From Deltaproteobacteria bacterium (GTDB taxonomy: Bacteria > Desulfobacterota > Desulfomonilia > UBA1062): a stretch of 64,000 nucleotides of DNA. Shown here one piece after another: positions 8,355 to 16,994 of this stretch (position 1 is its first letter; each line of letters opens with the position of its first letter). The position numbers and the translations under genes are program-made. The notes beneath the pieces were generated by a model. It searched no databases. It was given only the letters and a program-made list of their open reading frames with translations, and had not been told where the DNA came from. The stretch spans positions 1 to 64,000 of the forward strand of contig JAHDRW010000007.1 in assembly GCA_018433085.1 (NCBI GenBank), written 5' to 3'.

Positions 8355-9875
8355 CTAGAAAAAGCACTTGAGCCGGGCATACACCTCGTCGTTGTCGTCG
8401 AACTGCCCGAGCAGCGAGTCGTCGTAGCTTCCGCCCAGCACCGCGAGCCCGATGGTGCCCTGCAGCGTGCCGGTGAAGTTGTACTTCAGCGAGGGCTTCA
8501 CGAGGTAATCCCTGAACTCGATGCCGTAGGCGGTGCGCAGGTCGAACTCCATGGTGTTCTGGAGGAAAAACTGCTTGAACTGGAGCGTGAGCAGGGTGTC
8601 GAGCCCTTCCTTGTTGAAGTAGACCGGCATGTCTTTGTCGTAGTCGGGGATCCACTCCTGGATCACCTGCATGCTGATGCTCGTGTCGCCGTAGATGTAG
8701 TCGATGCCGAGCCCGTATTTCATGGAGTCCATCCGGATATTCACCTCGGGGTCGATGCGGAAGCTCTGCCGTAACGCCTCCCCCGATGATGCGAGATAGT
8801 TCTGCATGAAATCGGCGATGATGGCCTGCTGCCTCGCGGGGGTGATCTCCTGCCCGAGCACTGACCGGAGCTTGCGGTTATAGAACTTGTCTTTGAAATA
8901 GGCGAACTCGCCGCGGAGCGTGAACGAGCTCACCGTGGTGGTGAAGTCGAAGCCGAAGACCTGGATCCGGTGCAGTGACGGCTCATACGTGAGGTCCAGG
9001 GAAAGATCGTAGGCGAGCGCCAGGGGATCTTCCAGCTCCACGGTGAGTTCCGAGACCGCCTCGGTGAGCGGCATGGGGTCGTAGCCACGGAAATAGCTCA
9101 GGGAGAGGTCCCACCCGCCGAGATATTTCGACACCCGGATGCCGGCTTGCGAGTTGTCGAGGTTGAATGCGGGGATATCGATCTCCTCGTACCGGGCACT
9201 GACCGGTATGGCCCCGGCCGCCGCTCCTGTGTCGATGAAAGCGGGCGCCTCGAGCACACCCGGAAACCACCGCTCTTCCTGCGTGGGCAGGCGGTAGGGA
9301 ACAAACCATGGTATCCATGCCAGCTCCACGTTCGCGATGTCGGAATAGGCATTCACCTTCACCGCGGGCACCCCGATCTTCCGGTCGAGCTCGTCGGCCA
9401 CGATCCCCTGTCTGAAGTCCTCGGGGTTCAGGTTGTCGGTGGGGTTGATCTCGTCGAGCCTTCCCCAGGCAAACTTCTGGATTCCGACCCTTACGTCCGC
9501 GTGGGAGGAATACAGGTCGATATAGGCCTCGTCCACATCCACATAGGGATTCTTGTCCTGATAGATCTTGTTGAACTCGTTGAACATCAGACCGTTGCCC
9601 GGATTGATGACCGTTCCGTCGTCCACGGCCTGGAGAAAGATCCTGATCGTGGAGACGTCCGACACATCCGCCCTGAACTCGAGGCCCAGCTCGGTGGTGG
9701 GGTCTTCATCGGGTGATTCGTGGTCCAGGGCGTAGACGGCCCCGGCCTGGAGATATCCGGTCAGGGAGGCTCCGAGGTTCTCCCCCTCATACTCCCAGGC
9801 ATGCGCCGGGACGCACAGCAGAAGGCAGAGCGCCACAACCGGCGCCGCCGGAGCGTGGAGGAAACGCCCGTTCAT
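8355..9875 (-). CDS. DUF1302-like outer-membrane beta-barrel of an RND operon
   Basis: 506 residues from the ATG at 9875 (a GTG at 9887 is the alternative; neither has a good ribosome site). A signal peptide ending VPAHA is followed by a long run of amphipathic beta-strands, ending YARLKCFF with a terminal Phe. Features I associate with the DUF1302 barrel family are visible: an early SLTGYLQAGAVYAL, the segment EAYIDLYSSHADVRVGIQK with FAWGRLDEINPTDNLNPED after it, and a large barrel. Such barrels are often encoded with MMPL-type RND transporters and LolA-like proteins, as here (10008-10802 and 10792-13221). The natural inference is that it is the outer-membrane end of an export or lipid-trafficking route. 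Substrate unknown. Confidence 0.75.
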   Translation of the reverse strand: MNGRFLHAPAAPVVALCLLLCVPAHAWEYEGENLGASLTGYLQAGAVYALDHESPDEDPTTELGLEFRADVSDVSTIRIFLQAVDDGTVINPGNGLMFNEFNKIYQDKNPYVDVDEAYIDLYSSHADVRVGIQKFAWGRLDEINPTDNLNPEDFRQGIVADELDRKIGVPAVKVNAYSDIANVELAWIPWFVPYRLPTQEERWFPGVLEAPAFIDTGAAAGAIPVSARYEEIDIPAFNLDNSQAGIRVSKYLGGWDLSLSYFRGYDPMPLTEAVSELTVELEDPLALAYDLSLDLTYEPSLHRIQVFGFDFTTTVSSFTLRGEFAYFKDKFYNRKLRSVLGQEITPARQQAIIADFMQNYLASSGEALRQSFRIDPEVNIRMDSMKYGLGIDYIYGDTSISMQVIQEWIPDYDKDMPVYFNKEGLDTLLTLQFKQFFLQNTMEFDLRTAYGIEFRDYLVKPSLKYNFTGTLQGTIGLAVLGGSYDDSLLGQFDDNDEVYARLKCFF

Positions 9876-10007
9876 GAAATGCAACACCGCGCGCGGCGGC
9901 GTATCAGGAAGCAGGATAATATGCCCCTCTCATCCTTCCCTTCCTGCGAGCCTCTTTGCGGGCACGCAAGGGAAAGAACCCGTGAATATGTTCATGCCCC
10001 TATTTTC

Positions 10008-10802
10008 TCACTTGCCCCTTTTCATGTATCGTTCGGTAAACATGGCATCCTTGAGCCCGGTGTCGTATACCACATTTTCCAGCTCGATGATCGTGGTCCT
10101 GTTGTTCTGCACGTTGTGCATCTCGATGTGCGTGGGGGTGTTGATGTTCTGGATGTTTTCGACCTGGGTGAAGGTGCCCTGCTTTTCGTAGCGTCCCTTG
10201 GGGTCGTAGAAGTCGGCCCTGGCCGGGATGAAGTTGCCTTTCCGGATCCAGAGATTGATCTTGCTGTAGAACTCCGCCTTTTTGGGCAGGGCCTCGATCA
10301 TGTAGCAGTCTTCACCGTCCATGGATTCCTCGCCCAGCATCGTGAAGGTGTAGTCGTCGACATCGTGGCTGCCCATGTCGAAAAAGGTGAGCTCCGTGCC
10401 CATGAAGCTCTCTCCCTTTCCGCTGGCGCTGATCTGGCGCACCCGCTGGAGCGCCGGGAGGTAGAGCCACTGCTTATCTTCCTTGTTTTCGGTCCACACC
10501 AGAAAGCTCGTGCCCTTCACGTCGGCAGGCGATTCGAAGAACAGGATGGACTTGGAGTTGTCTTCGCCGTATTTCTTCACAAAGGCGCCGAGCTTTCTCT
10601 CGCGTTTCTGGCCCTTGTCGTTCATGAGGATCATCGTCATGTCGGCCGTGCTGTCGTTGGCCTGATCCGTGAGCTCCTCAGACTTCTTCACGATGTCATA
10701 GGCGCTCATCTCCGCGCTCAGAGCCGGTGCCTGGCCCGTCAGGACAAGTGCTCCTGCCGCCAGCAGCCCAAAAACCGATGCCACGACCATTCTATACCTC
10801 AT
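10008..10802 (-). CDS. LolA-like outer-membrane lipoprotein-sorting protein
   Basis: 264 residues. A signal peptide (cleavage near ALSA, about residue 30) is followed by a periplasmic domain. AYDIVKKSEEL, ADMTMILMNDKGQKRERKL, GTSFLVWTENKEDKQWLYLP and GTFTQVENIQNINTPTHIEM match the pattern of the LolA-like family (PF17131 type) that accompanies MMPL/RND transporters. Members have a LolA/LolB-type lipid-binding fold. The start at 10802 has GAGGGT nearby and overlaps the end of the RND gene by 11 nt, indicating translational coupling. It probably ferries a lipid or lipoprotein between the RND pump and the DUF1302-like barrel; that role is inferred from context. Confidence 0.8.
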   Translation of the reverse strand: MRYRMVVASVFGLLAAGALVLTGQAPALSAEMSAYDIVKKSEELTDQANDSTADMTMILMNDKGQKRERKLGAFVKKYGEDNSKSILFFESPADVKGTSFLVWTENKEDKQWLYLPALQRVRQISASGKGESFMGTELTFFDMGSHDVDDYTFTMLGEESMDGEDCYMIEALPKKAEFYSKINLWIRKGNFIPARADFYDPKGRYEKQGTFTQVENIQNINTPTHIEMHNVQNNRTTIIELENVVYDTGLKDAMFTERYMKRGK

Positions 10803-13221
10803 GCTCGACCCTCCTGTTTGATTGTGTATTCACCGCCTTGCCCGCATATCCTACCACATTTTCCTCCCCGGTTTGAACACCCGTAGTGATCCCGCGCAGG
10901 GGTAATACCGGGGCGAGGTCTCTGGGCCTTTCCTCGACCAGCCTCGGGGGGAACGCCCTGAGTATCGCGGGCAGCAGGGTGATGGAGGCAAGGGAGGTGG
11001 TTATCATAACCAGGGCCACGAGTATGCCCAACTGGCTGATGATGACGAAGTTGGACGGCACAAGCACCAGGAACCCGGCCGCCACAGCCAGGGCGTTGTA
11101 GAGAATGGCCCTCCCCGAGGTGTTGAGCGATGTCTCGATGGCCTTTTCCACGCTATCGTGCAGGCGGATCTCGTGCCGGTAGCGGCTGAGGAAATGGATG
11201 GAGTAGTCGATCCCGATGCCGATGGCCAGGCTCGCGATGACGGCGGTCGCGGCGTTGAGCTTGATGCCCGTGATCCCCATGATCCCGAAGTTCAGGACAA
11301 TGGGCACCACGAGCGGCACCACGCTGTAACACCCCAGCTTGAACGATTTGAACATCACCGATACGATGAGGATCACCAGGACGAACGAGACCATGAAGCT
11401 CCTGACCTGGCTCTGGACCACCAGGCGGTTGAACTCCTTTGCCAGCATGGAAAGACCGGTGGTGAATATACCCGCGACCCGCGGACTCTCGAGCTGGTGT
11501 TTCCGGTAATCATTGACCTCGTCCACCACGCCCTGTGCCAGGTACCCGCTCTGGGACTTCAACTGAAGCAGGATCTGGCCGCTGCGGTAGTCGAAATCGA
11601 CGAAGCTGTCCAGCTCGCCGGCCCCGCCGGAGAATGAAAAGAGCAGGAGATACTGGCCCACGAGCTCCCTTGACTCCGGGATGGTGTAATGCGCGGGGTC
11701 GCCGTCGTGCATGGCCTGATTCATCCGCTTGATAAAATCCACCACAGATACCGTCTTGCCGATATCCTCCATGCCCATGAGTCTGCTCTGAAGCGCATCC
11801 ATCTCGCGCAGCACCGCCGGGTCCTTGATGTCATCAGAATTCACCCCGTCGAGCACCACGTTGAACAGCGAGGTGCCGCCGAACTTGTGGTTGAGGATCT
11901 CGTCGGCAACCCGAATGGGGCTGCCCGTGCGGAAGTCTTCGATGAGGTTCAGATCGCTCTTCACCAGCAGCCCCCCGCCCACCGACAGGACGAACAGTAC
12001 CAGGCTGACCCCCAGGATGAGCCGGCTCCTGGTGAGGCTGATGCGTGAGAAGAATCCCAGCACCGGCCCGATCAGATCTCTGTCCGAATGGTGGTGCGAC
12101 CGGTACTTCCACCCCCTGGAATCTACTAGGGAGAGCACTGCCGGAACGAATGTCAGCGATATCACGACCGCCACGAGCAGCCCGAAGCCCGACAGGGCTC
12201 CGAACTGCTTCAGGGGCACAATGGCCGAGGTGCACAACGACATGAACGATGCGATGGTGGTGAGCCCGGCCATGATAACGGGCAGGCTCACCCGGGTGAC
12301 GGAGGCAGTGATCCCGGATGAGCCTGTTCTCCCTTCTTCGGTGTCCGAAAACACGTTTTCCAGAACATGGATGCCGTAGGCCGAGCCCACGGCGATGAGC
12401 GCCACGGGGAGCACGCTCGTGACCATGGTGAGAGGGATATCGAGCATGGGCATCAGGCCGACGGTCCAGACCGACCCGATTCCCACTGCAATGAGCGGCA
12501 GCACCATGCCCCGGAAATTCCGGAAAAACAGGAACAGGAAACCGAGCAGCACGATATTGACCAGCGGCACCAGGAGCTTCAAGTCCTTGATCATGTAATG
12601 CCCCTGCAGGGCCTCAACCACGGTGGGGCCGGATATAAAAAACTCCTCGGGCCCCTCGTATTTCTTCATGATATCCAGCAGCGTGTAGTAGATGGGTACG
12701 ATGTCGTCGGTCTCCATGGTATCCTCCAGAACCACCGACAGCGCCGTACCTGTTCCATCGGCCGTGACATAGACGCCCTCGTACACGTTCCAGGACTGAG
12801 CCTTTTCCCTCAGCACCCGCAGGTCTTCCCCGGTGGCGGGAATCACCCCTTCTTCAACCAGGGGACCCACCTCCAGGCCGCCCTCGCTGCCTGAGATGTT
12901 TTTCACGTTGAGAATGCTGGTGACCTTTTTCACCCCTTCGAGGTCTTCGATTTCCCGGGTGATCCTGTCGATCTTTGCCAGCGAACCGGGGTTGTAGATA
13001 TCGGTGTGGAGCATCCCGATAAGGATGTCCGCGTACGACTCGAAATCCTGCTTGTTCCTGTTGTATACCGCTTCGACCGGGTTGTTCTGCCTCAGAACGA
13101 TCTCCACCCGGGGATCGATCTTCACCCGGGGAATCTGCATGAGAAAAAACCCGGTGATGCACAGGACAATGCCGATCACCCACCATGGGCGATGCACGCT
13201 GAAACGGACAATCTTTTTCAT
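10792..13221 (-). CDS. MMPL-family RND transporter
   Basis: 809 residues, an inner-membrane transporter of the RND superfamily, MMPL/hopanoid-exporter branch. One N-terminal helix (about 12-30) is followed by a periplasmic loop, five or six helices (about 211-360), a further helix and second periplasmic loop (from about 410), and a last group of helices (about 620-770). The two halves have the duplicated RND layout. Motifs include AVGSAYGIHVLEN in the first half and IGIGIDYSIHFLSRYRHE in the second; the Asp of IGIDYSIH is the proton-relay position in this family. The C-terminal tail (about 40 residues) is cytoplasmic and polar. It heads the operon with the LolA-like and DUF1302-like genes. 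Substrate not predictable; relatives export lipids or hopanoids. Confidence 0.9.
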   Translation of the reverse strand: MKKIVRFSVHRPWWVIGIVLCITGFFLMQIPRVKIDPRVEIVLRQNNPVEAVYNRNKQDFESYADILIGMLHTDIYNPGSLAKIDRITREIEDLEGVKKVTSILNVKNISGSEGGLEVGPLVEEGVIPATGEDLRVLREKAQSWNVYEGVYVTADGTGTALSVVLEDTMETDDIVPIYYTLLDIMKKYEGPEEFFISGPTVVEALQGHYMIKDLKLLVPLVNIVLLGFLFLFFRNFRGMVLPLIAVGIGSVWTVGLMPMLDIPLTMVTSVLPVALIAVGSAYGIHVLENVFSDTEEGRTGSSGITASVTRVSLPVIMAGLTTIASFMSLCTSAIVPLKQFGALSGFGLLVAVVISLTFVPAVLSLVDSRGWKYRSHHHSDRDLIGPVLGFFSRISLTRSRLILGVSLVLFVLSVGGGLLVKSDLNLIEDFRTGSPIRVADEILNHKFGGTSLFNVVLDGVNSDDIKDPAVLREMDALQSRLMGMEDIGKTVSVVDFIKRMNQAMHDGDPAHYTIPESRELVGQYLLLFSFSGGAGELDSFVDFDYRSGQILLQLKSQSGYLAQGVVDEVNDYRKHQLESPRVAGIFTTGLSMLAKEFNRLVVQSQVRSFMVSFVLVILIVSVMFKSFKLGCYSVVPLVVPIVLNFGIMGITGIKLNAATAVIASLAIGIGIDYSIHFLSRYRHEIRLHDSVEKAIETSLNTSGRAILYNALAVAAGFLVLVPSNFVIISQLGILVALVMITTSLASITLLPAILRAFPPRLVEERPRDLAPVLPLRGITTGVQTGEENVVGYAGKAVNTQSNRRVEHEV

Positions 13222-13337
13222 ACTCCCCCTCTCCCCTCAGTCCGGAATTGTCCAGGGAATCGCGGACCTTCCCGGCAGTCTCCCAATCCGGGTTTTTCCC
13301 GGCGATTACAGTGCCGATACAGCCCCGTTCGATAGTG

Positions 13338-13447
13338 TGGCCTCTGAAGCGCAAGCCCTTGAACCCAACTTCAAGCCGCAATCGGCGGTGAAGGTGACCC
13401 CGCCTTCCAAGTCCTTGAGAAACGCACGAAGGCACGAAGAAGGAGGA
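13338..13447. repeat. Dispersed ~110-nt repeat, copy A
   Basis: This segment aligns with 16185-16295 and, less closely, with 25046-25160. Shared blocks include GCAAGCCCTT, CCCAACTTC and AAGAAGGAGGA. It can fold a stem of GCCTTC with GAAGGC near its right end, at the place where the other copies have a hairpin of different sequence. It lies in the 465-bp interval 13222-13686, inside the 5' leader of the leftward RND gene. The rest of that interval holds the RND promoter and no gene. Confidence 0.65.
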
Positions 13448-13521
13448 ATCAACCATGGCGAAACCCCATCTCCCAAACAGGGTGAACTATGACTCATCCC
13501 TGTGAATCTTCATATCATTCA

Positions 13522-13550
13522 TTAATAATGAATCGTCATTACTCTATCAA
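13522..13550 (-). promoter_or_regulatory. Promoter with palindromic operator for the RND operon
   Basis: Reading leftward, TTGATA (13550-13545) and TATTAA (13527-13522) are spaced 17 bp. Between them is the palindrome AATGA-N4-TCATT (13527-13540). The same motif, TGAATYGTCATTACYCT on the + strand (13529-13545), recurs at 16408-16424 before the other leftward envelope gene. An operator between -35 and -10 would repress. The ~300-nt leader then carries repeat copy A. Confidence 0.5.
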
Positions 13551-13686
13551 GTTCTCAACTATTTGCAACAAAAAATTCTCTCTGTATTCATTGCAGGAAT
13601 CGCGGCTCACGGGAATGTCCGTCACGGTGAATGACCGTAACCCACGTCCTCCAATCCCGGGCAAGTAAGAGAAAAATCTCGTGTCT

Positions 13687-16131
13687 TCAGAAAAAATCCA
13701 GTCCCGAGACCGCCATGTCGAGGTAGAGATATCCGCCTCCCGCCGATACGCTCACCGGTTCATCCCGGTCTTCGAATACCAGGGCGGGCTCCCAGGCGTC
13801 GAGATCGACCGACAGGAAGGGAGCGCCAGCCGAACCGCCCATCAGCTCGGGCAGGCTTCCCATGATGTCTTCTGTTAGCGAGGAATGATCGAAGATGCCG
13901 AGATTGCCCGGGTTGTCCTTCATCACGTGGAATCGGTTCTTCCCTGGCACGCGGGAGATATCGACGTCGAGCCGGTATCCATCGGCTGAAGGGGCTATGA
14001 TCATGCACAGATCCACGGATGCCTCCCACTGCGGTGTGTCTCCTGTCCGGTACTGGAAAACGATGTCAGGGACTTCGAGCCGGATCCGGGAGTCTCTCAG
14101 ATCGATGACGGGCGGCACGCTCAGGCGCATGACGGTCTGCTCCGCGGTCGAGCGCTCCAGTTTGAATCCCGGAAAGTCTTCTCCCAGAAGCGTGGTGACA
14201 AGCTCGTACACATCCCACTCGTCTTGCGGGTCGATACTGCCTGCCACGAGCTGGTTGACGACGTTCTGTGAAAGGGAGAGGCTCAAGCTGCAGGTGTCAG
14301 GCAAGGCGAGCAGCCAGCCGGGGTCCTGGTAAACAGGATACAGGTCCGGAAAGACTGCATACGGCACGGTTGCGAGGGAAGAGCCGGAAAGATCGAGCCC
14401 GATATCGAACCCCGCGATCATCTCGCTGATGTCGTATTCGCGGGCTTCCATTTCCTCCAGATCCGTCCTGATCATGTCTTCCACCATTCCATTCACGAAG
14501 GGTGCATCTTTATCAAAAGACCTGAAAGGTTCGGTAAAGGCTACGTCCTGCACGGACTGGGTATCCAGGACAATCCGTTTCCCTGTCTCGTCTTCCCGGT
14601 ATTCGACGGAAAAGGTCGCATCGATGTTGAGATCGTTATCCTGCGTTGTGATAACCGAAATTCCGAACAGGGACACCGCATCCAGGTCAACCTGCTTCAC
14701 GGTGAAATGGATGGCCGCGATCTTCACATCCGGATTTGAATCTATGTCATGAAAGGCAAGGGAGTTGACGGTGAAGTCGTGGGTGGACGGGTCGCCGTCG
14801 CCGTAGCCCAGGTTGGTGATCAGATTCGCGTTTTCCTGCCTGATGGTTTCGAACACCTCATCGATGGCAGATTCGAACAGATCGTTGAACACCTCCTCCA
14901 TGTCGATGGGGTTCAGAGGTGCCACACCAGGGGGCGACTCCCAGACCACGAGCTCACGGGCCTGTGAAAAGAGCCCGAGCCCCAGGCCGAGCATTCCGGG
15001 GCCGGTTACATCCGGGATGCCGTAGACATCCGCAAAGACATAGGTGTCGAGATCGGGCTCAAACCCGTCCAACAGCCCCGTCACATCCTTTTCCAACCCG
15101 AATACCCGGATGTTTCCGGGAAGCAGGTCCGCTGCTTCATACCCTGTCTCGGCCGGATCGATCGCAAGCGGTGGCAGCTCGATTCGCCCGAGCTCGGAGG
15201 CAATTGCGCGCTCGACAACGCGCTGGAAGAAAAAGGGCTGCGAGAACGCTACACCGGCCGAACCCAGGAGATCGAACACCAGGCGCACATCACCATTCAG
15301 ACCCGTGTCTTCAACGGCGATGCAGGTTTCGACCAGGAGATCGTTCGAGGCCGTGAACACGAATGGCCGACCGTAGATCGGCAGGATCGAGAGCGAAACG
15401 TCTTTTACGGTGAACTGCAGGCGGAGAACCGCCGAGGGAAGCTCTTCGAGATGAACGGCCTCGATGGTGTGCACAACGATATTGCATGTGTTCGGATCGC
15501 TGTCTCCATACGAGAGCCCGGTTATGAACGACGCCCCCTGCCGGTTCAGCGAACCGAAAACCTCGCCGATTTTCTCGTCCAGCATTGCGGCAAGGTCCTG
15601 TTTCTGAAGATCGAGCAACCCTTGGGATGCGACAACCCCCACCCCGTTCCTGAGATACGAACCTGTCGCCACCGGCCGGCTCGTCGAGAGAACGATCTTC
15701 TCTTTGCTCGCCCTCCCGCCGGGATGAATGACCTGGATGAGAACCACCTGGTAGAGATCTTCCTCGCTCACGGCGAACTCGCACACGAAACGACCGTCGT
15801 GCGGCAGTGCCTCGACCTGGTATACCGCCCCGTTCGAAAGATATACCCGATCGATGACGGATGGCCCGCACTCGGTCTCTACCGCAAGGGTCCTGTTTCC
15901 GGGCTCCACATAATCGCCGTCTTTCAGGGGGAAAAGATGGCCCTGCTCGTCCACGAGGGAAAGACCGATCCCGCACGCCTCTTCAAAGCCGACGGCCGCT
16001 ATGGAAACGCCGGGGTCGTAGATGGATTCCTCGGCAATGATTTCATCGCTGCTGCTGCTCCCCGAGCACGACGCCAGAAGCGCCATCACACCGCACGCTA
16101 TCAGAAACGACCCAAGAGATGTTATCTTCAT
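13687..16131 (-). CDS. Large lipoprotein with internal duplication, unknown function
   Basis: 814 residues. The signal peptide ends ALLASC (Cys22), a good lipobox, so it is a probable lipoprotein; the next residues are a Ser-rich linker. Two units of ~150 residues repeat (about 170-325 and 408-575). Each has an amphipathic helix, then LSYGDSDPN or LGYGDGDPS, alternating-hydrophobic beta-strands, a second helix and an acidic end. A C-terminal third segment (about 640-800) has a similar strand pattern. Long, alternately hydrophobic strands with flanking helices recall lipid-binding TULIP/BPI-type folds, but I cannot show that. The promoter shares an operator-like motif with the adjacent RND operon, so the two are likely co-regulated. 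Confidence 0.65.
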   Translation of the reverse strand: MKITSLGSFLIACGVMALLASCSGSSSSDEIIAEESIYDPGVSIAAVGFEEACGIGLSLVDEQGHLFPLKDGDYVEPGNRTLAVETECGPSVIDRVYLSNGAVYQVEALPHDGRFVCEFAVSEEDLYQVVLIQVIHPGGRASKEKIVLSTSRPVATGSYLRNGVGVVASQGLLDLQKQDLAAMLDEKIGEVFGSLNRQGASFITGLSYGDSDPNTCNIVVHTIEAVHLEELPSAVLRLQFTVKDVSLSILPIYGRPFVFTASNDLLVETCIAVEDTGLNGDVRLVFDLLGSAGVAFSQPFFFQRVVERAIASELGRIELPPLAIDPAETGYEAADLLPGNIRVFGLEKDVTGLLDGFEPDLDTYVFADVYGIPDVTGPGMLGLGLGLFSQARELVVWESPPGVAPLNPIDMEEVFNDLFESAIDEVFETIRQENANLITNLGYGDGDPSTHDFTVNSLAFHDIDSNPDVKIAAIHFTVKQVDLDAVSLFGISVITTQDNDLNIDATFSVEYREDETGKRIVLDTQSVQDVAFTEPFRSFDKDAPFVNGMVEDMIRTDLEEMEAREYDISEMIAGFDIGLDLSGSSLATVPYAVFPDLYPVYQDPGWLLALPDTCSLSLSLSQNVVNQLVAGSIDPQDEWDVYELVTTLLGEDFPGFKLERSTAEQTVMRLSVPPVIDLRDSRIRLEVPDIVFQYRTGDTPQWEASVDLCMIIAPSADGYRLDVDISRVPGKNRFHVMKDNPGNLGIFDHSSLTEDIMGSLPELMGGSAGAPFLSVDLDAWEPALVFEDRDEPVSVSAGGGYLYLDMAVSGLDFF

Positions 16132-16184
16132 CCTTCACGTCTCCCGCCCGGCACACCGTGTACCGGGATCATTAACCGCGACCA

Positions 16185-16295
16185 ATCTATGGTATGGACC
16201 TTTCAGGGCAAGCCCTTCGCCCCAACTTCTCCGCAAGCAGCGGGGAATGCGCCCCTCCTTCTACGTTCTGGAGAAGCGTACTAAGAAGGAGGATT
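16185..16295. repeat. Dispersed ~110-nt repeat, copy B
   Basis: Homologous to 13338-13447 and 25046-25160. It opens with ATCTATGGTATGG and CCTTTCAGGGCAAG (also in copy C with few changes) and continues with CCCAACTTC and CGCAAGCAGCGGGGAATG. It contains a hairpin with a 9-bp outer stem (CCTCCTTCT 16254-16262 with AGAAGGAGG 16284-16292) and an inner TTCT/AGAA stem. It is in the leader of the leftward gene 13687-16131. Confidence 0.7.
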
Positions 16296-16405
16296 CTGCC
16301 CCATAACGGCCCTGGAATCCCGGACGCTTTCACCAAACCCAAGACCTGATCTTTCCGCCCTATCCTTTGCCACCGGAGAGCACCGCCGCCGGGAACTTTA
16401 GCATG

Positions 16406-16455
16406 AGTGAATTGTCATTACCCTTCAAATATAGTTTTTTATTGAATAAATGCAA
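16406..16455 (-). promoter_or_regulatory. Promoter with palindromic operator for the 814-aa lipoprotein gene
   Basis: Reading leftward, TTGCAT (16455-16450) and TATATT (16433-16428) are spaced 16 bp. Just downstream lies AATGA-N4-TCACT (16419-16406), nearly the palindrome found in the RND promoter at 13527-13540. A site at the transcription start would suit a repressor. From here to the rightward promoter (16456-16884) I see no gene or clear element. Confidence 0.5.
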
Positions 16456-16884
16456 TAACCATTCCGGCATATACCGAGGTCTGTGCATACATGGAACACC
16501 ATCCATGATCTTGAGGTTCCCCACATAAGGCCTCTGAAAAAATATACTTTTGCCCGTTCACTGTTGAAAGAATTTCATGCGATCTCCGATCTCCATGTCC
16601 AGGGATCTATGAAAACTTTTACCCATTATCGGAAAAAGATTTTCCATCAAGGGATTTCTCAGGCACCGGGGAAGCCGATCCGGCATTGTCAAGCAGCGAC
16701 AAGCCGTACTCCCCTAGCCCTCTGCTCCCCCCTCGAAGAAAGAGCGGTCTTCCCTTTCGATGGACATTGTCCAATGACCTTACCGGCGAACGGCACTCCC
16801 TCCCGCCGGTTATCCGGGAAAAACGCGGCGCCCCTCCCAGAACAGGTTCTCCAGAGAATGTCCCCATGCCTTCAAGGAAAGCTT

Positions 16885-16912
16885 TTGACATGAGGCGAGA
16901 ACCGGCTATAAT
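16885..16912 (+). promoter_or_regulatory. Perfect consensus sigma-70 promoter
   Basis: TTGACA (16885-16890), a 16-bp spacer and TATAAT (16907-16912) match both consensus hexamers exactly. Transcription should start near 16919 and read into the gene at 16995 and the long rightward run to 24887. Confidence 0.8.
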
Positions 16913-16994
16913 GGCGTGTAATTTGCACATTCGTGATATGTTTATCCAGGGACTCCGGGGAAATTATGGTGTTCTTTTACGCAGGAGGATTGGA

